This document shows, in pieces, positions 16,063-25,508 of a DNA stretch of 64,000 nucleotides. Position 1 is the stretch's first letter, and each line of letters begins with the position of its first letter. The position numbers were made by a program, and so were the translations under genes. The stretch is from the NCBI GenBank assembly GCA_018261615.1, contig JAGTSE010000028.1:35603-99602 (forward strand), read 5' to 3'. This stretch comes from Pseudomonadota bacterium. GTDB lineage: Bacteria; Pseudomonadota; Gammaproteobacteria; Enterobacterales; Enterobacteriaceae. Below the pieces are notes generated by a model that was given only the letters and a program-made list of their open reading frames with translations, did no database searches and was not told where the DNA came from.

Positions 16063-16347
16063 ATGCAAACTCCAGTCCGTAAATCCGTCCGTGACAAGCA
16101 AATCAATATCCGCGCCACGGATGAAGAACGTGCGGTGATTGATTACGCTGCGAGTCTGGTTAATAAAAACCGTACTGATTTCATCATTGAAAGGGCTGTG
16201 CATGAGGCCCAGAACATCATTCTGGACCAGCGTGTGTTCGTTCTTGATGATGCCCGTTACCAGGCGTTCATCAGGCAGCTTGAAGCCCCTGTGCAGAATG
16301 TTGAAGGTCGTCAGCGACTGATGGATGTAAAACCTGAATGGAAATAA
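16063..16347 (+). CDS. DUF1778-family antitoxin (TacA/AtaR type)
   Basis: A 94-aa ribbon-helix-helix protein (KQINIRATDEERAVIDYAASLVNKNRTDFI at about residues 12-41) with a C-terminal toxin-neutralising tail rich in FVLDDARYQAF. DUF1778 proteins are antitoxins of GNAT toxins: the N-terminal domain binds the operator and the C-terminus covers the acetyltransferase. AGAGGAAGAA precedes the ATG. The gene overlaps the toxin gene by 10 bases, the usual arrangement in these pairs. Confidence 0.9.
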   Translation: MQTPVRKSVRDKQINIRATDEERAVIDYAASLVNKNRTDFIIERAVHEAQNIILDQRVFVLDDARYQAFIRQLEAPVQNVEGRQRLMDVKPEWK

Positions 16348-16820
16348 ATGTCACTGCGCCTGCTTTACTGACAGAGGAGCATGTTCTTCATCCGTTCGAT
16401 TGCGGGAATGCGGTACTTGATGACTGGCTTCGCCGGCGTGCGTTGAAGAATCAGCATCTTAATGCTTCCCGTACATTCGTCATCTGTCCTGAAGGTACTG
16501 CGCGTGTAGTGGGTTATTATTCCCTCGCGACTGGCTCAGTAAGTCATGTCGACTTGAGTCGTAGTCTGCGACAGAATATGCCCGATCCCGTACCAGTTGT
16601 TTTGCTGGGCCGCCTTGCAGTCGATGTATCCACTCAGGGCAATAACTTCGGGAAATGGTTGCTGAATGATGCTGTGATGCGCGTATCGAATCTGGCGGAT
16701 CAGGTCGGCATCAAGGCTATCATGGTGCATGCAATTGATGAGCGGGCTAAAGCGTTCTATGAATACTTTGGTTTTGTGCAGTCACCGGTTGCGGCTAACA
16801 CGCTTTTCTACAAAATATGA
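16338..16820 (+). CDS. GNAT-family toxin, tRNA-acetylating type (TacT/AtaT)
   Basis: A 160-aa GCN5-type acetyltransferase. HPFDCGNAVLDDWLRRRALKNQ (about residues 18-39) and VVLLGRLAVDVSTQGNNFGKWLL (about 89-111) are hallmarks of the toxin group that acetylates the aminoacyl group on charged tRNAs and blocks translation. The C-terminal FYEYFGF holds the conserved tyrosine. The acetyl-CoA loop usually reads QG.G.G; here it is QGNNFG, a mild deviation. The pair probably stabilises the ICE by addiction. Confidence 0.9.
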   Translation: MEINVTAPALLTEEHVLHPFDCGNAVLDDWLRRRALKNQHLNASRTFVICPEGTARVVGYYSLATGSVSHVDLSRSLRQNMPDPVPVVLLGRLAVDVSTQGNNFGKWLLNDAVMRVSNLADQVGIKAIMVHAIDERAKAFYEYFGFVQSPVAANTLFYKI

Positions 16821-16872
16821 TGGTCTCATGCAGGTATTCATCTGTAGAACACATGGACCTGAAATCACATTC

Positions 16873-16896
16873 AACGCCGGTTCTCCGGCGTTTTTT
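16873..16896 (+). terminator. Terminator after the toxin gene
   Basis: The stem ACGCCGG-TTCT-CCGGCGT followed by a T run is a strong intrinsic terminator. It separates the toxin-antitoxin operon from the pilus operon. Confidence 0.88.
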
Positions 16897-17052
16897 CTTA
16901 TCTGATTAAAGTGAAGGGCTTAGTCAGCTGATTAAGCCTGACCGGCTCTGCAATGTTTTTCTTCAGTTTCCGGAAAGAGTTTCGCATTGCCCGCTTTTTC
17001 ATCCCCGCCAGAATAGCACTCCTGATTAAGACTAATCCCGGGGTGAATCCTG

Positions 17053-18312
17053 ATGGCAGTACCTTCCAGACGTGTGACAACGGGCGCCGCCCTCATCGCC
17101 TGTTCCGTTATCCAGGCGGGCTGCAGCAGCGCCGTTTCTGATCCCGCGCCCTTTGCAACCGGCCGCTATCAGCAGCCCGCCCGCTTCGATGATATTTACC
17201 GCAACCGGGCCCCCGATGTGGTTCGCTATGACCGTTATACGCTGGTCAGCACGCGCCCGGACGATGCGCAGCGCGATCCGCTCAATCAGATTGTCGATAT
17301 CACCATGCCGGCGCAACTGGTCAAAACGGTCGGTGAGGGCTTTCGCTATCTGCTGCTGGAGTCCGGATATTCACTGTGCTCAGCCACAACATCTGCATTT
17401 TCAGAACTTCTCAGCCGTCCACTGCCGGCCGTTCAGCGCGATATCGGTCCGGTCCGGCTCAGTGAAGCCCTGCAAATTGTGGCCGGCCCGGCCTGGCGAC
17501 TGAAGGTGGATGAAGTTAACCGTGAAATCTGCTTTGAACTGCGGGACCAGTATCGCAGCTTCGCCGCACCGTTGCCGGCTCCGGTCTCACTGGCGTCACA
17601 GCATGTACCAGTCAGTCTCCCGCCAGTCATACAGCCAGCCCGGACTGCGGGGGTAGCCGGGGCCGTCAATGCCGTGCCGCGTAATCCCTTTACCGGTGAT
17701 ACGCGCATCAGCAGCACCCCGGGCACCGTGCAAAAACCGGTGCTTACGGCGCAGAACCTGGCCGTCCCTTCACCGGTACTGACACCGGTGAAGGCACAGG
17801 CTTCACAGAAGTCCACGGTGCCACCACCTGCAGCTGCACCGAAAGCAGTCTCATCTCAGAAAACCCCTGTTACAGCGGCCCATCCGGTTACTGTACAGCC
17901 GACTGCAGTGAACGCTGCCCGGCAGGCTGTGCCCGTCCGCCCCGTCACCTCACTGCCGCCGGCCCCCCCTGTCTCCGGTCACACAGCCACTTCATATATA
18001 CCGGGTACGCCAGTCACTCCCCTGCCAGTCGGTCAGACGTGGCGTGCCGAGCCAGGTTCCACTCTGAAAGAGACCCTGACGGGCTGGGCATCAAAGGCGA
18101 CGTGCAGCAATGGCGGAAACTGGGTGGTCATCTGGCCGGTATCACTGGATTACCGCATTGATGCGCCTCTGGTGTTTCATGGCAACTTCGAATCCGTCCT
18201 GGTACAGGTCTTTGACCTCTACCGCAAAGCGGAAAAACCGCTGTTTGCCGAGGCTAACCGCATTCAGTGCCTGATTTCGGTGAGCGATACCCCGACGGGC
18301 GGAGGGCACTGA
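17053..18312 (+). CDS. pilL: Type IVb pilus lipoprotein PilL
   Basis: First gene of the conjugative thin-pilus operon. The 419-aa protein has a signal peptide with lipobox QAGC (about residues 21-24), the PilL N-terminal domain (RFDDIYRNRAPDVVRYDRYTLVS, about residues 43-65), a long Pro/Ala/Val-rich linker (about 175-310) and a C-terminal TcpQ-like domain (WRAEPGSTLKETLTGWA to the end), which in related pili helps localise the secretin. The stretch before it (16897-17052) presumably holds the operon promoter. It is two bases from pilM. Confidence 0.88.
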   Translation: MAVPSRRVTTGAALIACSVIQAGCSSAVSDPAPFATGRYQQPARFDDIYRNRAPDVVRYDRYTLVSTRPDDAQRDPLNQIVDITMPAQLVKTVGEGFRYLLLESGYSLCSATTSAFSELLSRPLPAVQRDIGPVRLSEALQIVAGPAWRLKVDEVNREICFELRDQYRSFAAPLPAPVSLASQHVPVSLPPVIQPARTAGVAGAVNAVPRNPFTGDTRISSTPGTVQKPVLTAQNLAVPSPVLTPVKAQASQKSTVPPPAAAPKAVSSQKTPVTAAHPVTVQPTAVNAARQAVPVRPVTSLPPAPPVSGHTATSYIPGTPVTPLPVGQTWRAEPGSTLKETLTGWASKATCSNGGNWVVIWPVSLDYRIDAPLVFHGNFESVLVQVFDLYRKAEKPLFAEANRIQCLISVSDTPTGGGH

Positions 18313-18313
18313 T

Positions 18314-18757
18314 ATGGGCTATGCGCTGCCCGTCTTTGTTTTCTGTCTGGTCATTGTGCTGATGGCTGGTGATGCGCAGCGTCACTCCGCTGAACACGTC
18401 CGGCTGTCGCTGCAGCAGACTCTGCCTGACCAGCTTGCCACCGACATGCTGCGCACCGCGGATGCGGTGAACAACTGGCGCCACGGCCGGACAGTGGCTG
18501 ACGGCACGGTGTCCCCTGCACAGGCCGGCATCGTCCCCGTGCCTGACAGTCGTATTCAGACCGTGATTCAGGGGGGACGCCTCTGGGTCTGGGTGCCTGC
18601 CACCGACGGCGTGTTTGCGGCGCTGCGTACACAGTCCGTGACCTCGGCGCTGGCGCTGACCGTCAGCGGCGGGCGGCTGCGGATGGCGGATGGCACCGAT
18701 ATGAACCTGCCCCTGCCGTCCGGCGTGACGGAGGGCAGCATTGTTTACCTCAACTAA
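18314..18757 (+). CDS. pilM: Type IVb pilus protein PilM
   Basis: A 147-aa protein with one N-terminal membrane helix (ALPVFVFCLVIVLM) and a soluble periplasmic domain containing the GGRLWVWVPATDGVFAAL segment typical of the PilM family of thin-pilus operons. It is distinct from the actin-like PilM of type IVa pili. Its role in assembly is not well defined. It overlaps the upstream extension of pilN and lies exactly in the canonical pilL-pilM-pilN order. Confidence 0.85.
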   Translation: MGYALPVFVFCLVIVLMAGDAQRHSAEHVRLSLQQTLPDQLATDMLRTADAVNNWRHGRTVADGTVSPAQAGIVPVPDSRIQTVIQGGRLWVWVPATDGVFAALRTQSVTSALALTVSGGRLRMADGTDMNLPLPSGVTEGSIVYLN

Positions 18758-18776
18758 CCTTATCAGGGAGCTGCGG

Positions 18777-20450
18777 ATGCCGCGTTTACCTTTCTGCCTG
18801 ACAGTGCTGGTCGCCGCGTTTGTGCTGTCATCATGTTCGCTAAATGAAATCAGCAAAATGGACAAGGAGGCTTCCGGGCAGGCCGATACCGCTCAACGCG
18901 TGCTGCAGAGTCGCCAGACACTGACTCAGCCCACCGTTGTCTGGTCCGATAAACCCTGGGTGAACCTTCAGCCGGTCACGCCGGTCATCTCCACGCCGGA
19001 TGAGAAAAACCTGCCCGCCTGCCAGATTACGATTAACCGGCCAGAGGGGATTTCGCTGCCTGAGCTGGGGCAGCGCATCACCGCGCTCTGCGGAATCCGC
19101 GTTTCCATCACTCCGGATGCCTTTGCCGCTCTGAGCAGCATTTCCACCGGCAGCGTGGTGACGTCGCAGATGAACGGTCAGTTGCCGGCACCGGATGATA
19201 ATGGCCGCGTGCCTCTGTCACAGATGGGCACCACGTCTGCGCAGCCCGTCTCCGTTCATTCATCTCCTTCGCTTATCCGGGGCCTGAAATATCAGGGCGA
19301 TATCCGCGGGCTGCTGGATATGGCAGCGAGCGGTCTGGGACTGTCATGGCGCAGCGACAGCAGCGGCGTGTATTTCTACCAGCAGGATACGCGTACCTTT
19401 CAGCTCGTCATCCTCAATACGAAGGTGAACAGCAGTGCCTCCATCAACTCCGGCTCCGGTAACCAGCTCGGCAGCGGTGGCGGTACATCCGGGGGGACCA
19501 CCGGCGACATCAGCTCGAACCAGAAGACCGACTATGGCATGAACAGCGACCTGTACGATGACATCAAAAAAACGGTTGAGCAGATGGTGACGCCAAAATC
19601 CGGCCGCTTCTGGCTGTCGTCTGCCACCGGTACGCTCAGCGTAACGGATACACCCGATGTTCTGAATCGTATCGGTCGCTATATCGAATACCAGAACAAG
19701 GTTCTGAGCCGTCAGGTCCAGCTTAATATCCAGATTGTCAGCGTCAACCAGACGCGTAACGAGCAGATGGGGCTGGACTGGGGACTGGTCTATAAATCGC
19801 TGCAGAACGTGGGTGCCAGCCTCACTGGCTCAATGGCGAACGCCTCCTCATCCGCCGCCAGCGCCGGTATCTCCATTCTTGATACGGCCAGCGGCAATGC
19901 CGCTAAATTCTCCGGCTCCAGCCTGCTCATTCATGCCCTGTCTGAGCAGGGCAACGTCAGCATGGCGCTGAACCAGACCGACCCGACCGCCAACCTGACG
20001 CCGGTGGCCTATCAGCTCTCCAAATCCACAGGGATGCTGACCAGCTCCAGCTCGACGGCCACCGCCAACGTGGGGGTGACGTCAACGATGACCACGACCA
20101 ACGTCACCACCGGTCTGTTCATGACCATGCTGCCCTTCATTCAGGAAAACGGTGATGTGCAGCTGCAGTTTGCCTTCAGCTATACCAGCCCGCCGGATAT
20201 CAAAAGCTTTGTCAGCCGGGACGGTAATACCCGCAATGATACCGCAGACACCTCTACCGAAGGGCTCGCCCGTAAGGTCAACCTGCGCTCGGGCCAGACG
20301 CTGGTCCTGACCGGTTCTGAACAGCAGAACGTCTCGGCGGATAAGCAGGGCACCTTTACGCCGGGCAACTTTATCCTGGGCGGCGGTCAGACCGGCTCGC
20401 GGGGCCGTACCACGCTCGTCATCATGATCACCCCTGTTCTGCTGAGGTAA
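18777..20450 (+). CDS. pilN: Outer-membrane secretin PilN
   Basis: A 557-aa secretin lipoprotein that forms the outer-membrane pore for the thin pilus. The signal peptide ends in LSSC (about residues 16-19). The N-terminal periplasmic domains include an LPELGQRITALCGI segment, followed by a Gly/Ser-rich stretch near residues 225-245. The C-terminal secretin domain has VQLNIQIVSVNQTRNEQMG (about residues 317-335) and the final RTTLVIMITPVLLR strand. The ATG at 18777 is used because it follows GGGAGCTGCGG and gives a proper signal peptide; an upstream in-frame ATG would not. Confidence 0.9.
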   Translation: MPRLPFCLTVLVAAFVLSSCSLNEISKMDKEASGQADTAQRVLQSRQTLTQPTVVWSDKPWVNLQPVTPVISTPDEKNLPACQITINRPEGISLPELGQRITALCGIRVSITPDAFAALSSISTGSVVTSQMNGQLPAPDDNGRVPLSQMGTTSAQPVSVHSSPSLIRGLKYQGDIRGLLDMAASGLGLSWRSDSSGVYFYQQDTRTFQLVILNTKVNSSASINSGSGNQLGSGGGTSGGTTGDISSNQKTDYGMNSDLYDDIKKTVEQMVTPKSGRFWLSSATGTLSVTDTPDVLNRIGRYIEYQNKVLSRQVQLNIQIVSVNQTRNEQMGLDWGLVYKSLQNVGASLTGSMANASSSAASAGISILDTASGNAAKFSGSSLLIHALSEQGNVSMALNQTDPTANLTPVAYQLSKSTGMLTSSSSTATANVGVTSTMTTTNVTTGLFMTMLPFIQENGDVQLQFAFSYTSPPDIKSFVSRDGNTRNDTADTSTEGLARKVNLRSGQTLVLTGSEQQNVSADKQGTFTPGNFILGGGQTGSRGRTTLVIMITPVLLR

Positions 20451-20452
20451 CG

Positions 20453-21733
20453 ATGTCATCACAGAAAAAAACAGCACGCCGCACCGGTATTCGTCTCACA
20501 CACCACCGGCGAGACTGGATGGCCGGTCTTCACTGGGCGCCGCAGCACAGCGCACTCAGGATTCGCCTGCGGGGCAGGGCCTCGCCGGATACCCACTGTG
20601 TGACGGCCGGCAGAGGCCGCGCTTCCATGGCGGGTGTTGTCTCACCGGGACGCGTGCGTCACCGCCTTTATGCCCTTGCCGTGGCTTTTCAACTGTCCGA
20701 AGGCGGTAATGCCTGGGGTATTTACCGTCTGAGCCGCGATGAAGACCTGTGGGTGTTCTTTGCCGCCAGTGGGGGGCAGCTTTCCGTGATGGGCGACGTG
20801 ACCGGCCCGCGGGCATTCATTGAGTCTGCCGCACAGAACTTTCTGCGCTTTAACGATGCAGATGCTTCGGGCCTGCGCTGTGCAGCCACGGCAGAGGATG
20901 GCCGCGATGCCACCACACTCACGGACAGGCTGAGTGGTGCACAGCTGAAGCGCTGCCGCCTGCGAAAACGCCTGGCACCGATGTCGCTCATCCTGCCGGC
21001 TGTCGTTGTCACTCTGGCGACGGCAGCCGGCCTTTACTGGCACGACACCGTGCAGCAGCAAGCAGAACAGGCGGCTGCAGCTGCGGCGTTTCGTGCCCGC
21101 ATGGCAATGACGCCGGAAAACAAGGTAGCCCCGGCCCGCGCACCGCACCCGTGGGCCTCACAGCCTTCGGTGTCAGTGCTGCTCAGCAATTGCTGGCTGA
21201 CGCGGGAGCCAGTCTTTGCCTCGGTGGCCGGCTGGCGTTTCACCGATGGTGAGTGTGTGCCGGAAGGACTGCGGCTGCGATTTGTCGCCACACCCGGCTC
21301 AACAGTTGAAGACTTCTCCCGCCGCGCCCGCGAACTGCTGGGACATGCGGCTGTTTTTAACCTGCAGGAAGGCGGGAAAAATGGCGATGTTTTCATTCCA
21401 TTCCGTAAATACAACGTCAGTGAGTACACCGATGAAGCGCTGCCCGGTGCCGATGCGCAACTGATGCGGTTTATCTCTCACCTGCAGCGCCGCAACCTGG
21501 ACGTGAAATTCACGGAGGTGAAGCCGCCTGCAGTCGCCCCGGGTCAGGAAAAAAACACGCCCGTACAGGACTGGCGGGAATTTACCTTCTCCGTCAGCTC
21601 ACGTCTGCAGCCTGAGCGCCTGCTGCAGGATTTTGATGCCACCGGGCTTCGCCTGACCAGCGTGTCCATCACCATGAGCCCGCAGGGGCAGTTCGGATAC
21701 ACCATGAAGGGGAGCATTTATGCGCAGAATTAA
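20453..21733 (+). CDS. pilO: Pilin accessory protein PilO
   Basis: A 426-aa inner-membrane protein of the thin-pilus operon. The N-terminal half is cytoplasmic (YALAVAFQLSEGGNAWGIYRL..., with LWVFFAASGGQLSVMGDV). A membrane helix lies near residues 180-200 (MSLILPAVVVTLATAAGLYW), followed by a periplasmic C-terminal domain. It probably helps connect the PilQ/PilR motor to the envelope complex. It overlaps pilP by 14 bases. Confidence 0.85.
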   Translation: MSSQKKTARRTGIRLTHHRRDWMAGLHWAPQHSALRIRLRGRASPDTHCVTAGRGRASMAGVVSPGRVRHRLYALAVAFQLSEGGNAWGIYRLSRDEDLWVFFAASGGQLSVMGDVTGPRAFIESAAQNFLRFNDADASGLRCAATAEDGRDATTLTDRLSGAQLKRCRLRKRLAPMSLILPAVVVTLATAAGLYWHDTVQQQAEQAAAAAAFRARMAMTPENKVAPARAPHPWASQPSVSVLLSNCWLTREPVFASVAGWRFTDGECVPEGLRLRFVATPGSTVEDFSRRARELLGHAAVFNLQEGGKNGDVFIPFRKYNVSEYTDEALPGADAQLMRFISHLQRRNLDVKFTEVKPPAVAPGQEKNTPVQDWREFTFSVSSRLQPERLLQDFDATGLRLTSVSITMSPQGQFGYTMKGSIYAQN

Positions 21734-22217
21734 TCCCGCCCGGACGGGGCTGCTGCTGTCCGTTCTGCTCAGCGGGCCCGCGCTGTCAGCCACCACCGCC
21801 GATGCACTGCCGCCGAACGTCACCCTCGGGGAACTGGAAGCCGCACAGGCCAGAAACCTGATTCTGGAGCAGAAAGTCCAGACCGCCCGTCTGGAACAGC
21901 AACTGCGCGAAAGCCAGTCCGGGCAGAGTACCGACCGTAATTATCTGGCGACATCCCTGCAACCGTCAGTACCGCTCATGACCCAACCGGTCCCTTCACA
22001 AATGGCCGCGAAGTCTGCGGCGGAGAAGCGCACCGGCAGTGTGCGCCTGCAGGAGATTTACGGTCGCGGCACACAGCTGCGCGCCCGCATTGTGCTGCCG
22101 GACGGGGGCGTAACTGAGGTGGCGAAAGGCGACCAGATCCCCGGCACTGCAAAACGGGTCACGGAGGTCACGTCCACGCTCGTGCGCCTCAGTGACAATT
22201 CTGAACTTTCCTTCTGA
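21720..22217 (+). CDS. pilP: Type IV pilus protein PilP
   Basis: A 165-aa secreted periplasmic protein: signal peptide (LLLSVLLSGPALSA), a coiled-coil segment (LGELEAAQARNLILEQKVQT at about residues 36-55) and a small C-terminal beta domain (RLQEIYGRGTQLRARIVLPDGG). In thin-pilus systems PilP links the inner-membrane platform to the secretin. The gene overlaps pilO and precedes pilQ by 7 bases. Confidence 0.87.
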   Translation: MRRINPARTGLLLSVLLSGPALSATTADALPPNVTLGELEAAQARNLILEQKVQTARLEQQLRESQSGQSTDRNYLATSLQPSVPLMTQPVPSQMAAKSAAEKRTGSVRLQEIYGRGTQLRARIVLPDGGVTEVAKGDQIPGTAKRVTEVTSTLVRLSDNSELSF

Positions 22218-22224
22218 GGCAACG

Positions 22225-23793
22225 ATGACGCCCGATAAAGACATTATGGATTTTGTGTTTGCCGAACAGCAAACGTCCGGCGGCGTGACGCTGCTTATCG
22301 ACGGTAACCGGCGAAAAGAACCGGCCATACAGCGCTGGGTGATGGATGTCACCCGCGAGTATCCGACGGCAAAGACCGAGTTTGTGACGTTGAGCGAGCT
22401 GAACCGCCGGCGCGAAGTGGCAGAGCGTCAGGGGCTGGCACTGTCTCAGAGCGTCAATGTCAATGAGGCCGACCTGATCAGCGTGACCCAGGATAAGGTC
22501 ATCAGTTATCTGCGTGTGGCTCAGAAGATGGGGGCATCAGACATTCATTTTCAGATCAGCGCTGACCGTAAACTGACTATCGTTGAGTTACGTGTTCACG
22601 GTGAACTTGAGGTGATCGATGAGCTGACGGATGCCGAAGGGCTGACACTGGCCTCGACCATCTATCTCTCGATGTGCGACGTGCGTGAACAGTCATTTTA
22701 TGTCGGTCGCGGTCAGAAAGGACGTGTGGATTCGCGGTTCGCCCGCCAGGCTGGTCTTTTCGGCGCGCGTTATGAGCACCGTCCTACTCCAGACGGGCTG
22801 ATAGTGGTGATGCGCACCATAACCGATAACGGTCATAATGTTCCTGGACTGCCGCAACTGGGATATCTCCCTGAGCAGATCCGGCTGATTATGCAGATCC
22901 TGCGTCTGCCGGAGGGGATGACACTGGTGACTGGTCCGACCGGCTCCGGTAAAAGTGAAAGTCTGCGGGTTTTCGGTGACATCTGGCTGAAACTCACCGG
23001 AGGGAAAAAGCGTCTGCTGACGCTGGAGTTTCCTCCTGAAGGGCCCATTCCGGGCGGGATACAGACACCAGTTTTACCCGATGACCCTTCACAGGAGTCT
23101 GTCCGGCGGGCCTGGGATGCGGGGAACTCATCGGTGCTGCGACTTGACCCGGATCTGATTTATGTCGGCGAAATGAGTGATTTTCATTCAGTCATGGCGG
23201 CTATTTACGCCAGTGAAACCGGCCACATCCTTCTTTCCACATTGCATACACAGAGTGCTATTGGCGCGCTACGTCGTATGGAACAGTTTGGTGTTGATCC
23301 AAGACTTTTTGCCGATGTTACGCTGGTTAACGGGCTTATCGGTCAGCGTCTGGTGCCCCTGTTATGTGAAAAATGCCGTATTCCCTGGCAGGTGAAAGCG
23401 CCTGAGCTGGATGACGAAACCCGTGCGCGCCTGGAAAAATACTGCACCGTGGCGGGTGTGTGTGACACCGGCAAGCTCTTCTTCCGTAATCACAATGGCT
23501 GTCCGCACTGCCAGAAGACGGTGCCGCTGACCGATCGCATCATCAGCCGCGGCGTAACCGGACGTACGGCTGTTGCCGAAGTCGTCAGAACGGATGCCCG
23601 TCTGATGCAGCTCTGGCTCTCCCACGGTCCGGCCGTTGCCCGTCAGTACTGGGTAAACCAGGGGGGTATCACCCGGCGTATGCATCTGCTGCGTTATCTT
23701 GCAGAGGGGCGCGTTGATCCGCTGGAAGGCGATCTTATCTGTCCGCTTGACGAGGACGACATCATGCAATGTGAGGTGCCGAATGTCGGTTAA
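22225..23793 (+). CDS. pilQ: Pilus assembly ATPase PilQ
   Basis: A 522-aa GspE/PilB-type secretion ATPase that drives pilus polymerisation from the cytoplasm. It has the GASDIHFQIS segment near residue 100, Walker A GPTGSGKSES at about residues 236-245, an Asp-box (LTLEFPPEGPIPGG), a Walker B region (LRLDPDLIYVGEM) and the His box (GHILLSTLHTQSA). The tetracysteine zinc motif is present near residues 384-440 (CEKC...CPHC). It starts at ATG 22225, 7 bases after pilP, and overlaps pilR. Confidence 0.92.
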   Translation: MTPDKDIMDFVFAEQQTSGGVTLLIDGNRRKEPAIQRWVMDVTREYPTAKTEFVTLSELNRRREVAERQGLALSQSVNVNEADLISVTQDKVISYLRVAQKMGASDIHFQISADRKLTIVELRVHGELEVIDELTDAEGLTLASTIYLSMCDVREQSFYVGRGQKGRVDSRFARQAGLFGARYEHRPTPDGLIVVMRTITDNGHNVPGLPQLGYLPEQIRLIMQILRLPEGMTLVTGPTGSGKSESLRVFGDIWLKLTGGKKRLLTLEFPPEGPIPGGIQTPVLPDDPSQESVRRAWDAGNSSVLRLDPDLIYVGEMSDFHSVMAAIYASETGHILLSTLHTQSAIGALRRMEQFGVDPRLFADVTLVNGLIGQRLVPLLCEKCRIPWQVKAPELDDETRARLEKYCTVAGVCDTGKLFFRNHNGCPHCQKTVPLTDRIISRGVTGRTAVAEVVRTDARLMQLWLSHGPAVARQYWVNQGGITRRMHLLRYLAEGRVDPLEGDLICPLDEDDIMQCEVPNVG

Positions 23794-24898
23794 GCCCCGT
23801 TTTTCTCCTGAGCGTGATATGTCTCTGGTGGAAAAGCTGCGGTATCGCCTGGTCAGGGCCACCTTCACCGGACAGTATCGCCAGCCGTTTTACGAAACCC
23901 TGCGCTTTCTGCTGGAAAACCGCAAAGCACTGGAAGAGGCGCTGACCATGATTGGTGAGGTGCATACCGACTTTGGCCGGCGCTGGCACCCCTATCATGA
24001 ACTGGTTCAAGACTGCCTTGAGGGCGTGAAAGACAACCGCGAGGGCCGCTCCCTGAAGGATGTGCTTGCTGCCTGGGCACCTTATGAAGAGGCGGCACTT
24101 ATCAGCGCGGGGATGGAAACCGGCAATATTCCCGGTGCGTTGATGCAGGCTGACAAGCTGATTATCGCCCGCCGGCGCATCCTCGGTCAGGTGGTTTTTG
24201 CCTCGGTCTTTCCGTCAGCGCTGGCCCTGCTGAGCACGGGGCTGCTGCTGGCCAACAACATGGCACTGGTGCCCACCTTAAGCAAAATGTCTGACCCGGC
24301 GCGCTGGACCGGTGCACTCGGGCTGATGAATGGGGTGGCACAGTGGACCGATACGTGGGGGGTGACCGCAGCGGGTGCCGCTGTCGGAGGCGTCATTCTG
24401 GCGTTCTGGTCGCTGCCGTGCTGGCGAGGCCGGCTGCGTCGTGTTGCCGATTTTCTGATGCCCTGGTCGGTTTACCAGGATCTACAGGGGGCGGTTTTCC
24501 TGATGAATATCGGGGCCCTGCTGGGTGCCGGCGTGCAGGAGCTCAAGGCTCTGCAGATCCTGAATGAGTTCGCTCCGCCCTGGCTGCAGGAGCGTATCGA
24601 AGCGGCAATGGACTGTATGAGCGAGGGGGACTCGCTGGGCATGGCGCTGCGTCAGAGCGGTTACGACTTCCCCAGCCGCGAGGCGGTGAACTACCTCTCG
24701 CTGCTGGATAAGGGTAACAGCGCCGGGTCACTCATCACTAACTATGCTGACCGCTGGCTCGAACAGGCGCTGACACGCGTTGCCCGTAAAGCGAATGTCA
24801 CCAAACTCTTTTCTCTCGTTCTGATTATGAGTTTCTTCTTACTCATCCTGCTGATGGTGATGCAGATTCAGGACATGAACACCTTCAACATACATTAA
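23783..24898 (+). CDS. pilR: Pilus inner-membrane platform protein PilR
   Basis: A 371-aa protein of the type II secretion F family, the polytopic platform on which pilins are assembled. Two T2SF domains are present (YEEAALISAGMETGNIPGAL and the second repeat YLSLLDKGNSAGSLI), with membrane helices near residues 135-160, 200-220 and 345-365. The ATG at 23783 overlaps the end of pilQ, giving translational coupling with the ATPase it works with. Confidence 0.9.
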   Translation: MSVKPRFSPERDMSLVEKLRYRLVRATFTGQYRQPFYETLRFLLENRKALEEALTMIGEVHTDFGRRWHPYHELVQDCLEGVKDNREGRSLKDVLAAWAPYEEAALISAGMETGNIPGALMQADKLIIARRRILGQVVFASVFPSALALLSTGLLLANNMALVPTLSKMSDPARWTGALGLMNGVAQWTDTWGVTAAGAAVGGVILAFWSLPCWRGRLRRVADFLMPWSVYQDLQGAVFLMNIGALLGAGVQELKALQILNEFAPPWLQERIEAAMDCMSEGDSLGMALRQSGYDFPSREAVNYLSLLDKGNSAGSLITNYADRWLEQALTRVARKANVTKLFSLVLIMSFFLLILLMVMQIQDMNTFNIH

Positions 24899-24907
24899 GG
24901 AACGACT

Positions 24908-25504
24908 ATGTCATCTCAGACATCACATTACCACCTGCGTCAGCCAGACCGGGGCTGGGGTATCCTTGAGCACGGCAGCATTGCCCTGTTTACGGTTATC
25001 GTCATCTGTATTGTCGGGGCGCTTGTCTGGGGTCTCTCAGGCAAAAAGTCTGTTGCGGTGGAAACCTCAAATATCCAGACCGTTGTGACCAATGCCCAGC
25101 AGCTCAAGCAGACCCAGGGTGGGTATAACTTTACCAGCGGCACCACGATGACCGGCACGCTGATTCAGCAGGGAGGCGCGCCAAAAGCTGGCTGGACGAT
25201 TCAGGGGACGGCCAGCTCCGGCACGGCGACGATGTGGAACAGCTATGGCGGCCAGGTTGTCATGGCACCGGTGGCATCAAACGGATTCAATAATGGTTTC
25301 TCCGTCACCACGCAGAAAGTGCCGCAGGCCGACTGTATCTCCATTGCCACCCAGCTCGGCTCCGGTGGCGCGTTCAGTGCCATCAGCATCAACAGCACCG
25401 ACTACAGCGACGGTCTGGTCAGCGCCGAAGATGCCGGCAAAGCCTGTACCGCTGACACCGGTATGACGGGTAACAACACCCTGGTTTTCACGCACAACGG
25501 CTGA
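24908..25504 (+). CDS. pilS: Major type IVb prepilin PilS
   Basis: A 198-aa prepilin. An 18-residue leader ending DRGWG precedes the hydrophobic N-terminal helix (ILEHGSIALFTVIVICIVGA), so the prepilin peptidase PilU should cut after Gly18. The globular part has two cysteines near the C-terminus (ADCISIATQLG and GKACTADTG) that probably form the C-terminal disulfide loop of type IVb pilins. This is the structural subunit of the thin pilus that stabilises mating pairs. It has a good site, AAGGAACGAC, before the ATG. Confidence 0.92.
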   Translation: MSSQTSHYHLRQPDRGWGILEHGSIALFTVIVICIVGALVWGLSGKKSVAVETSNIQTVVTNAQQLKQTQGGYNFTSGTTMTGTLIQQGGAPKAGWTIQGTASSGTATMWNSYGGQVVMAPVASNGFNNGFSVTTQKVPQADCISIATQLGSGGAFSAISINSTDYSDGLVSAEDAGKACTADTGMTGNNTLVFTHNG

Positions 25505-25508
25505 TGAC

